Assembly (NCBI GenBank): GCA_015039315.1
Contig: WIDE01000141.1
Coordinates: 1 to 64,000, forward strand
Source of the DNA: Clavulina sp. PMI_390
Taxonomy: Eukaryota > Basidiomycota > Agaricomycetes > Cantharellales > Hydnaceae
Reading direction: 5' to 3'
Length of the DNA stretch: 64,000 nt
The translations under genes and the position numbers were made by a program. Positions 1 through 9,217 of the stretch are shown piece by piece. The stretch's first letter is position 1. Every line of letters starts with the position of its first letter. The notes beneath the pieces are model-generated. The model saw only the letters and a program-made list of their open reading frames with translations. It ran no database searches and was not told the origin of the DNA.

Positions 1-87
1 TCTGGACGGTATCACCAAAAGGGGGTCCTGCTGTCATTGGAAGAGCTGCTTGACAGGCATTTGGGGGACAGCGTTATGCATGTGTAG
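1..87 (+). CDS. possible 3' end of an upstream gene (partial)
   Basis: The first frame is open from base 1 to a TAG at 85-87 and encodes 28 residues ending in LGDSVMHV. The stretch contains a plausible amphipathic segment (LLSLEELLDRHLGD) and could be the last exon of a gene that starts outside the window. There is no family match I recognise, and a frame open for 28 codons is weak evidence on its own, so this is tentative. Confidence 0.3.
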   Translation, partial: SGRYHQKGVLLSLEELLDRHLGDSVMHV

Positions 88-1095
88 GAGAGTGAAGAGG
101 AACAGATGAGCATAAGAATTGCTAAATGATGATTATGAGATGCCGAACAATGGAACCGATACAAATAATCAGGAATGGGATTTCCGAGAGTATTGGTACG
201 TTACAACGATTGTGATGAGTCCAAGTAAGTAGTGGTGATGGTGCATCAGGTCAAGACCATGAGCGCGAACACACACCAGAGGGTACCGGAAAGTACATAC
301 GCCATTTCACAAAACAGAAAGTAATTATATGCATGGTACGGTGCTCGAGAAAGAGTGGGATCGGATTGCTGCCTCCATCATGGCTAGGATAAGGTCAGGG
401 TCCCCGGCCAGCTCACCGAATCTGTGAGTGGTTGGACTCAACAGCCATCTCAGTAGTTTGAAACATAGACAGCCTCTGGCTCTGTAGTTGGGTCGCTTCC
501 CAATTTATTGACTCGGATGCTGGAATTGATCACCGTGGAGAGATGATGTAGAGAGGGTTGCTGATCATTCGACGAGGATAACGCACTGGGCCTCGGCAGG
601 CTAACACGAACTCCAGGCTTGACAGTGTACAGCATGGAAGCATAATATTATTACGAGAAGAGCGTTGTGAGCCATAGGGCTGGACGCGACTCTTTAGGGT
701 GTATATTATAGGCAACCAGTCGGCGTAGACGGTAGTGATAGCTCGATGTGCGACGCCTCAGCATTTCAGCTGCAGGGCAATCCTTAATCGGTGAGCTGGG
801 CCGTATGACTGACACGGCGAAATCCAGAACTCGGCAATATGGACTTCCACAGTGAGGTTCCTGCAAGAACGAGCGGCTTGATTTGTTGCTCCATCATGGC
901 CAGGTTGAGGGCGTGAGTAGAAGCGCCGACTCGGGAGAGTTAAGAGTGCTGAACGATGCCCCACATTTGCAGCATCAGCCATATGAAAGGCAATGCAGTC
1001 TTGACTTGAAGACGAATTTGGCATCTTTCGCCCGCGAACTCTGTGACCGGCGATGGTATCCTGAGGTCAAAAGGTAGACAGCTCGGGTTGTCAAC
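88..1095. other. intergenic, no gene seen
   Basis: About 1 kb with only short overlapping open frames on both strands, none with splice-supported continuity or a recognisable motif. The right end is the downstream region of the DUF6534 gene that ends at 1096. Bases just outside that stop resemble those outside the stop of the second DUF6534 copy (near 4370-4390), so the duplication probably includes a little 3' flank. Confidence 0.5.
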
Positions 1096-3264
1096 TTACT
1101 CCCACACGGCTGCCTCTCGCCCTTTGGCGAAGAGCGCGGTGGGGCTGAAGCGGGGTGGTGATATACACACAACAGAGCGGGAGGTGGCCCCTAAAGGTGG
1201 AAGGTCTGAGGGCTGGGTCGCCAATTTCCTTATACTATGGTGTGAACTCGACGTCCGATGGTTGACACTCTGTTCCAGCTTGGGGGAGTGTGTGTGAGGA
1301 AAAGCCTCTTGCGGTGAAGTGTCCACGTCAACAACCATTTCGATTGTCCGTACGACCTGAACACCTTCGGAGCCCGGGTTACGAGACACTTCCTCGACTC
1401 CGAGGTAGGAAGCAGTCGCCATAGACGGATCGTAAGCAGTTGATTGATGAGCAGTAGACGCAGAGATAGCGCTGATCTTCGCGGAGCCTACGCGCAGTGC
1501 TGACCAGGATTCTTGCGGGATCGCAGCTAACTCGAAAGAAGACGGTCGAGTAACCGCGCTAGAAGGGATATGATGCTCCCCGCCAAGCCGAGACCGAAGT
1601 CCGGAGCGAGAATGCAAGCTGATGTGGTGTAAATGTTAGCAGAAGAAGGACGGTGAATAGATATGAGAGGTCACGCACTGCGCAAGGGCGGAGAATATGT
1701 ACACTCCTCCAAAAGGCTAAGAGTATAGTCAGATGTGCCCAAGACACCAAGCGAACAGGCGGACACACCACACCAGCTCCCACTGCGTTTGGACCATCCC
1801 CGACCACATTCTATTGGAGTAAGGGTTAGGGTAGGGAGCAAGAGCCTTAGACATTAGCAGGATGTCTTACGGCAATGAGAATGACGATGGCGAAGATGCT
1901 GGTCACAATTCCAGACGTCACCCCATAAAGGATTATCCAGTTCACGATTCGATCGGTCCTTCATAGACGATGGCCGCGTGTCAAATATTGAGCAGTGCAC
2001 AAGCAACACCACTCACTGGCGGAAACCTGTTCGTTGCTTTCGCAACGTTACGATGACACCGCATGCAAGAGCGAGATCGGTGATAGCCTAATGAAAGGGC
2101 CGCCGTAAGATGTCGGCATAAATCCCACGTGGAAGATACCCGTACTGAGAGTAAAGTGAGTGCAATGACTCTTGGAAAATGATGGGATGTATCCGGCCCG
2201 CCTCCTCTGGAAGCTGGCACATAGTTACTGTGTATGTCGTCTTTTGTGGAAGGAGGGATTGTCAATGACCGATGGTGAGTCCCAAACTTGTGATCGATAG
2301 ATGGTTCTCACCAAATCCAAGACCTACGAAGCAAAGTAGATTAGTTCACTCAAAAGTCCCACATGCTACAGCCTCGGCGAATCACGTACCAACATTGACG
2401 ATGATAAGGGAAGCCTACGATTTACATATCAGCAATCAGAAATAGGATAAATCCGATGGAGCCTACCATAAACCCAATGTAGATTCGATGCCGTGATACT
2501 ACACTAAACGTCAGAATCCTATTTTGTCATTGAAGATGGTTATCACCCACACGCCCATAATCTATAAGCATAGAAGGACTGGACAACAAATGCTGTCAGA
2601 ATCTGGGAATGGGGATGGGATAGGATACGATGAGGACGAAGGTCGGAAGCAGTATGTTGCCAACGCGCACCAAATGTGTGGACCAATATTGCATCTCCCT
2701 AGGAAACTCAGTTGGATAAAAGCAGGATGATAAGGGTTGCGGAGCCTTACCACTGTAAAGAGTCAAAGTCGGGATTTGTGGAGGAAGATCCTGGATGGTT
2801 CGTGGTTTGGCCATATGCAGCACAAAAGGCAATTGCACTATGGGAATCATTGTGAGAAACACTAGACTTTCATCCATCAAGATAGCGTATTTACACTTCG
2901 GTGAGTTGCGCACACCTATGCCAAAGAGAATGCAGAGATTTGAGAAACTGTGCTGCGAGCCTAGTCGGTATCATTGTCCACTGCTTACCAGAGAAATGCC
3001 ACCTTGATGCAATATCAGGAATCGAGCGTCGTTCGCATGAATACAGGATAGAAGCTTACCATTGCTTTCACCAGCCATGAATCCTTGGGAAACGTGCTGA
3101 AATATAGCTTCGCCTGTACTGTGATGGCTCCAAATATTCTGAAGGTGAGAGACAAGCGGTCAGACCATGTTGGAGCTCTGCGGTACGCCCACTTGCATCG
3201 ACGAGAGAATAGTGCCAACGAGAAAGCTACCAAGGAGTGGAGATGGAGGTGAGGCCTCTGTCAT
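1096..3264 (-). CDS. DUF6534-type seven-helix membrane protein, copy 1
   Basis: Multi-exon gene of about 16 exons encoding roughly 419 residues. The reading joins as: start MTEASPPSP at 3264; helix 1 with GTILSS then FGAITVQ, and the family signature LYFSTFPKDSW; a 14-nt exon (3002-2989, VAFLW); YGQTTNHPG; helix ILTAFVVQSFYAYRLW; SRHRIYIGFM; ASLIIVNVG; a core domain TDLALACGVIVTLRKQRTGF; helices IVNWIILYGVTSGIVTSIFAIVI and PFGGVYIFSALA; then a long Ser/Thr-rich cytoplasmic tail to a TAA at 1096. The TLRKQRTGF and TDRIVNW blocks are the DUF6534 core, a large basidiomycete family of integral membrane proteins of unknown function (receptor-like topology has been proposed only by analogy). Intron 1 (3196-3139) must be GC-AG. 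It is the older-looking copy of a tandem duplication; its partner lies at 4391-6465. Confidence 0.75.
3139..3196 (-). other. GC-AG intron 1 of DUF6534 copy 1 (58 nt)
   Basis: The donor reads GCAAGT and the acceptor TTCAG. Only a phase-2 join at AT|GC links GTILSS to IFGAITVQ; the nearby GT sites all give the wrong phase. The paralogue has the same position and the same 58-nt length. Confidence 0.7.
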
Positions 3265-3953
3265 TGGCCTGGTGGGCAGCAAGAGAAGGGAAGAGCTAGA
3301 TGGTCGTCAGGGATAAACCAAATCTCCGGTCTCCGAAAGACAGTTCTTGGCCCTAGTGAAGATTACCGAAAAGGGCGGTCAGGGATCCGCTGATAGCCGC
3401 GCCCCGTCCGGCCCCATCCACCCTTGCACTCAGTCGTGAGCCGAGACACTACTAAAACAGCTTGGCAAAACTGGTGATGCGAGATCGAATATATTGTGCG
3501 CATCTCTGGTCCCTAATGGTGCGAACCCTCTTGGCATCGTGTTTGGTGTACGAAAAGCTGCGCGGAGCGGGCGCAGTAGTCCTCTTGTCGAGACCGTCAA
3601 GTTTTGGGAGGGTGGTCACGTGAATGGCTGAATCATCTTGCAAATCCATCGACGTCGACGGTGATCCGCAAACCGATGATCCCTGGTCAGCCCTTAATAA
3701 ACTTTCTCGAAATTCAAAATTCCTTAGCACTTGCACCGTCGCCAGGCCGGGTTGGCCTCTGCGGAGCGTGTACTGCGCAGCCGGGCGAGCAATAGTATCA
3801 GAATCTTCCGATACTCATAACCTATCCCAACAGACTGTCTCGATTCACCGAATCCTCTCCCTTTCTGCCTAACGTGGCCTTTAAATATTTCGTTGACAGT
3901 GCCTCACGCCGTGTGCAGGGTTTTTTTGGCCTCGAAACGTTGCTAGAGAGTAA
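3265..3953. other. upstream region of DUF6534 copy 1
   Basis: Non-coding, between the start of DUF6534 copy 1 and the decayed DUF3533 fragment. Segments (for example near 3455-3520 and 3615) resemble the corresponding region upstream of copy 2 (6630-6700 and 6810), including a shared GGTCACGTG-type E-box-like motif near 3613 and 6811. It therefore probably holds the promoter of copy 1, carried along in the duplication. Confidence 0.5.
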
Positions 3954-4340
3954 CTAGGCCTGTAAGCGTATAAATTTCTTTATCCTGAATCCAAGACAAT
4001 CACCAAGAGCGCGCACGGGAGTTCGTGCCTTCCCGCAGGACCTAAACCTCGCTTTACATCTCCCGCCATCCTCGGATTCGAGAATTTGTCTAGGCCAGCT
4101 CTCTGTCGTTTCCAGCATCTTCTCTATCATATCCACATCTCCAACCTTCCCAGAGCAGCGGTCTGAACGGTTGTTTGCACCACCTTCCGACGTTGCTATA
4201 GTGTTACAATGACAATGTGGAACATGCTGAGCACAATCCATGTTAAATGAATCCCACGATGGGCACCATATAATATTAGGGTTGAAGACGATCGCGCAGA
4301 CCGTTACGGTGATACGTTTCAAGAGATATTTAGTTCGATG
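3954..4340 (-). pseudogene. decayed 3' fragment of the DUF3533 gene
   Basis: On the minus strand this segment aligns with the last exon, part of the last intron and the 3' flank of the intact DUF3533 gene at 7350-9217. The shared stretches include the bases encoding AIIFNT, the block around the start of the final helix, and the intron bases 'gttcgat.ag'. Reading frames shift repeatedly, and the family motif NHMGRN is lost. Homology stops near 4340, inside what was the last intron, so the rest of the gene was never present here. It is a duplication remnant rather than a functional gene. It sits upstream of DUF6534 copy 1 exactly as the intact gene's 3' end sits upstream of copy 2. Confidence 0.75.
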
Positions 4341-4390
4341 AGATGCTAATCCAGCAAGATTGGATGACGAGGAGCTGGGCTTTTACCTTC

Positions 4391-6465
4391 TTACTCCCAA
4401 ACGGCAATCTCAGCCCCTTTGACGAATAGTGCAGTCGGGCTAAAATGGGGTGTAGATTTGCACAAAACGGGACGAGATATTGAAGGGTTCGACCCTTGAC
4501 TCGCTAAGTCATGCTTGGAGGAATGCATACGGGAATCAATTTCTAAGGAAGCGTTGGCATCATCAATGGTCTCAACAATTTGGGCGACATGGACACCCTC
4601 AGAGTTTGGGCTAATTGGCACCCCATCAGCTTGGACGCTCGAACCAGTTGCTGTAGAGGAATAATATGAAATGGATTGTCGAGCAGCTGACGGGGGTATC
4701 ACGCCAATAGGAGCCAAACCTAGGCATATTCTAGGCAGGGTCTTTTGCATCAGGGCCATTTCGAACGATGAAGGCCAATTGGCTGCACTGGACGGGATGT
4801 GATGTTCTCCACTGAGCCGAGACCGATGTCTGGTACGAGAATGCAAGCTGAGAAGGCACATATGTCAGTATAAGAACGGCAATGAGTAGGGGGGATGAAC
4901 AACGTACTGTGCAAGGGCCGAGAATATGTACACTCCTCCAAAAGGCTGTTATAATGTCAGATAAGCGTGAGAAACTGTCAGTGGGCGGACATACCACACC
5001 GGTTCCTGCTGAGTTTGGATTTTTCCCGATCAGGTTCTATTGCAGCACGAATCAGTAAATGGGGGAGGATGTCTGGTTTTCGACGGGAATCTCACAGCGA
5101 TGAGAATTGCAATGGAGAGTATGCTGGTCACAATCCCCGACGTTACCCCGTAAAAGATTATCCAGTTGACGACGCGATCGGTTCTCCGGGTATCATTGAA
5201 AACTTTAGATGTTGATCAATGGAGACGAGGCAGCACTCACTGGAAGAATCCAGTCCGTTGTTTTCGCAACATCATAATAACACCACATGCAAGGGTGATA
5301 TCTGTCAGTACCTGAGGTGAAAATGATATTGAGCCATGAACCTAAAATTTAATCACATGAGAAATGATCACACCGAAACCGAGCTCAATGCAATGGCTCT
5401 CGGGATATATCGAGGCAAAGGCGATCCTCCTCGGTCGGAGATTGCTACAAAGTTGTGTTTTGCGTTGTCTTTTAAAATGATAATTGTCAAAGACCACAAA
5501 AAAACTCAAAGGTATCGTGAGCGCGTGGGTCTCACCAAGTCCTAGACCTATGAATATCAAGACGCATTAGTTTACTTAACCTATGCTGAGACCGTGATTG
5601 CACATGCCGACGTTAAGAATGATAATAGAAGCCTGAAAGGTAGCATAAGTGACGAAGACTGGCGCAACTATGGTGATAGTTACCATGAAAGCGATGTAGA
5701 TTCGGTTCCTTGATACTGTAGGCACCTAACGTCAGGATCGTTTCACTGATTGCGGATGAGCATCACTCACACGCCCATAATCTGTATGCGTAAAAAGACT
5801 GGACAACGAATGCTGCCAACAGCTAGTATTGGAGTATATTGATTAAAAAAAAATCGATATACCATCGAAGCCACCTACCAGATGTATGGACCAATACTGC
5901 ATCTCCCTAAGACACATAATTCAAAACAATGAAACGCGATGGAGACTCGAGCAGCCTTACCAACGGAAGGAGGTATGGTCAGGACGCGTGAACGATTCTC
6001 CCGTATGGTTGGTAGTCTGGCCATAGGTAGCACGGGACGCGATTGCGCTGCGAGATGGTCATGAGAGGCATCTTACATCTATCAAACCCGTGGGCTCACA
6101 CTTCGGCAAGTTGAGCACACCTAAATCAAAGAGAACAGAAGGAGTCGAGATTATATCCTATGAATTGGTATCATGATCCACCTACCAGAGAAAACCGGCC
6201 TTGGAAGATTCAGAGGATATGTCAGCTGTCCATCGTTAATCATTCTAATATATACCCAAATCTTACCATTACCTTCACCAGCCATGGGTCCTTGGTAAAT
6301 CTGTCGAAATATAACCTCGTTTGCACTGTAATGGCCCCGAATATTCTGAAGGGTGAAGGATAAGCAGTTGGTCCCGGTGTTTTTTTTAAGTGTGTATACT
6401 CGCATCGATGAGAGGATGGTGCCGATAAGGATACTGCCAAGAGCTAGCGACGGAGAGAGGACCAT
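4391..6465 (-). CDS. DUF6534-type seven-helix membrane protein, copy 2
   Basis: Paralogue of the gene at 1096-3264, with the same exon plan. I start it at the ATG at 6465 (MVLSPSLALGSILIG); the frame is open further upstream but has no earlier ATG. Recognisable blocks: FGAITVQTRLYF with FTKDPW; the 14-nt exon 6199-6186 (AGFLW); YGQTTNHTG; LLAAFVVQSFYAYRLW; SRNRIYIAFM; ASIIILNVG; TDITLACGVIMMLRKQRTGF; PFGGVYIFSALA; then the Ser/Thr-rich tail ending AVWE at 4391. Most differences from copy 1 in the helices are synonymous or conservative, so both copies appear to have been under selection. It carries two introns that read only as GC-AG (from 6403, and near 5612 where copy 1 has a normal GT). Function unknown; integral membrane location is inferred from the helices. 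Confidence 0.75.
6346..6403 (-). other. GC-AG intron 1 of DUF6534 copy 2 (58 nt)
   Basis: The donor reads GCGAGT and the acceptor TTCAG. The single GT nearby (GTATAC) is in the wrong phase and would destroy the FGAITVQTRLYF signature. Site and length match copy 1. Confidence 0.7.
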
Positions 6466-7349
6466 TGTCGCAGAGAAAATGAGAGTGGGGGCCAAGGAGT
6501 CGTCATAGATGGCTTATCACAGCTAGGATCCCATACATAGCTCTCAGTGGGGCTTCCGATCGGCGGTCAAGCCTTGGATCCTAGATGTCCTCCGCCCGGC
6601 TGCAGCCGTCATTAGACCTCGTCGTGCGTTGAAAGACTGAAAAAAGTAGCTTGGGGAAAGGTGAGAAGGGACGAAATATATTAGAGGCTTCTCTGATTTC
6701 AGATAGCCCAGTCGTCGTAATCTCGCTGCTACCACCATTGGACTACCTGCAAGACTCTTCACGCGCCAGTCATCTTGGTGGTTGAGGCAATCTGGCCCAT
6801 GGAGGCAACTGGTCACGTGGGGCTCCAAATCGGCTCCTCGCTGGCGAATCCACCAAGGTCGATAGAGGGCCAGAAACCAATCATCAGGCACTCATAAAGT
6901 TCCCCAACACTGAAATATCTCTATCATTTAGCAATCACCGTACTGAGGCCCCTGATCGGCGATAAACACCTACTCGGTGCGCACTGCCCGACTAGCCGTT
7001 CGACAATAATAGAACTATTTACACCTTTGACCTCCCAGCCCATCAACTATAGACCCATGCCAAACTTTTCATCTCCTTCTCCCCTCCGACCCTAATATGA
7101 TTTGGTTCCACATTTCCCGCTGACAGTGCGTGTCCTTAAATGATACCCAGGCGCTTTGACGGCAAAACTTCATTGGAGGGTATCTAAGTCTATACATGTA
7201 CAGATTTCTCTATTCTGAGTCGTCAAAATCGTCAAGAACTAGCTCGAAATATTCGCGCCATTCCAATCTTCCTTCTATCCCATCCCTTAGTCTCATCATC
7301 TATAGTTCCTTTTTTTTTGACTGGCATCCGCATTTCCCCTTCCACAAGG
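6466..7349. other. upstream region of DUF6534 copy 2 / 3' flank of DUF3533
   Basis: No coding signal on either strand. Both flanking genes are on the minus strand, so this holds the terminator side of DUF3533 and the promoter of DUF6534 copy 2. It resembles 3265-3953 in patches, as expected for the tandem duplication. Confidence 0.5.
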
Positions 7350-9217
7350 TCACGCCTTCCCACCCTCAATCCCAGCTGGACCAGCAGCTTGAGCGGCCGT
7401 TCTCAGAGCCTTCCTACGCTGCCATAGCGTTACAATGACGATATTAAATATGCTGAGCGCAATCCATGCCAAGATGATTCCCGCGTTGCGCCCCATGTGA
7501 TTTTTCGTGTTGAAGATGATCGCGCGGACCGCAATAGTCATGCTATCGGAAGGCAAGCAAGTTCGATAAGCGAAATGTAGGGCGAGAGGGACATAGGATG
7601 GAAAAAGACGTACTTATACATGGGGAATCCATATCCATATTGGTAGAACCATGGCTGAATATCGATGGGCACTGACCCAACTGAAACGTTTGAGATAATG
7701 AGGGGCTACAGGAGCGGAGCGCGAGATTAGTCTACATATACAGCTCCCATCTAGTGATGTTTCACTTACCAACAAGAAGAACGTGAGGAACCTAGGCGTG
7801 AGAACCTGGATCGCAGCCTCTGTTGCCAATCCCAGACTACACATTGTCAAGTACACGAACACCCAGTACAGGAAGAAACCTCCCGCATAGCCAGCTCCTG
7901 GACGCGCATCGAATGGTACTTTGTATGGGAGTGATAGCATTGCGAAAAATAAGGATATGGCGAGGTAGATGGTGACGGGGGCGCCGATTCGGAGAAGGAG
8001 TAGTTGGCGGACCGAGAGGTAGGGCTCGAGAGGCGCGCGCACGACAAACCCTGTCATCGAGATGACGAAACCGAAAATAATGATATAAATGGAGCCGACG
8101 AGAAGGATAGCTGTGGCAATTGGGGCACTATAGATGTTCATGACGACCGATGATTCCGGAAAGCGAACGTCGGAGTTGCAGTCACGGCGATAAACGTAGT
8201 CAGAAGATGTGAACTATGATATAAGCTGAGAGCACGGGCAGACACTCACGTGAATGGTCTCAAGTTCACCATAGTGTACGACACAGGCTCGCTCAAAGTC
8301 CAAGGAGCCTTTATCGCTGTTTGAAGCGCCGTTGTATTGGTCCCTTGAGCAGCAAGATATGCGGCCACCTCCTTAGCATTGAATGCACCAAGTGCTGCGT
8401 TAAGAAGCGCCTGGGAGTATGGGACGAGGTAGTTGTTCGCGGCAAGCTCATTGCGCCCCTGCGAGTAGTAGACGAGAATGGCCTGAGTGGGATCGTACGA
8501 GGTATTTCCTGTGGCGCGAGCGGCTACGAGATTTGCGGTCGCATTAGGTTGGACTATATAGAAGTGAGGTTATTCCGTGGCGGTAGGAAACAATCGAGGG
8601 CGGAAAAATAACTCACCAACAACAGTCATCCAGCTCTCCTCATTCAGTAAACCAACGATCGCATCATTGTTGGTCGGATACATATCCGGGCTGGCAATCT
8701 TCCATCCAAGCTTAGAATGAGTGGTGTTGGCAATGTTCGCCTGGACGGCGGCTGTGACGGCGGCACCAATGTCAGATCCGTCATGGTCGATCAGATAGAC
8801 TTTTAGGCGATCAGTGTAGGTCCGCTGGTGGTCGAGTGAGCCCCAATATACAGGTCTGTCACGAGATATCGAGTCAGTGAGAGTTGGTATGTAGATGCTG
8901 GGTTGCGACTTACAGGGCCATCCACATCACAAAGATGATGAGAGCAATCGTGGGAAGGATCACTTTGAAATAGATTGCTCTAAACCTAGCAATTTCAGGG
9001 GACCAAACTAATGATAAGTTAAGTGGAGTGTAGCCATCATGATGTCAGCGAGCGAACAATCAGGGTTGGAGGTCCGCAGCCGCCAAACTGAGCGTAAGTG
9101 AAATAACGCACGGGAGTGTGAGAACTGGCGCAACTGAGGTGTGCTGGGTGAATCCCCCTTGCCGATAGAGCTGTCAGCGCTCTCCGTGATCGACGAGGCA
9201 CTACTACTGTTAGCCAT
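7350..9217 (-). CDS. DUF3533 / SNG1-like membrane protein
   Basis: Seven exons: 9217-9112, 9007-8914, 8855-8617, 8553-8250, 8127-7770, 7705-7614 and 7542-7350, giving 461 residues with every phase consistent. The order is a Ser-rich cytosolic N terminus, one helix (ILPTIALIIFVMWMAL), a large non-cytosolic domain of about 210 residues beginning PVYWGSLD, then a multi-helix block (APIATAILLVGSIY; VTIYLAISLFFAMLSLPY; YWVFVYLTMCSLGLATEA; PIDIQPWFYQYGYGFPMYN; RNAGIILAWIALSIFNI). This is the DUF3533 layout, with the typical RAIIFNTKNHMG motif near the end. The family's best-known member is yeast Sng1 (nitrosoguanidine resistance, plasma-membrane leaflet asymmetry); a membrane lipid or drug-tolerance role is inferred only from that. 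Its last exon was duplicated into 3954-4340. Confidence 0.85.

Larger units (their letters stand above)
1080..4340. repeat. tandem segmental duplication, unit A
   Basis: Contains DUF6534 copy 1, its upstream region and the 3' fragment of DUF3533, in the same order and orientation as unit B (about 4341-7575). The units are diverged but align in exons, in intron positions and in parts of the intergenic DNA. The boundaries are estimated by eye. Confidence 0.65.
4341..7575. repeat. tandem segmental duplication, unit B
   Basis: Contains DUF6534 copy 2, its upstream region and the 3' end of the intact DUF3533 gene. Similarity with unit A ends inside the last intron of DUF3533 (about 7575), which places the duplication breakpoint there. 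Confidence 0.65.

Noticed and set aside
2560..2660. Possible non-canonical donor in DUF6534 copy 1 before AFVVQSF
   Set aside because: An alternative acceptor a few bases upstream (CCCAG|ATTCTG) restores phase with a normal GT donor and gives ILTAFVVQSF, matched by LLAAFVVQSF in copy 2.
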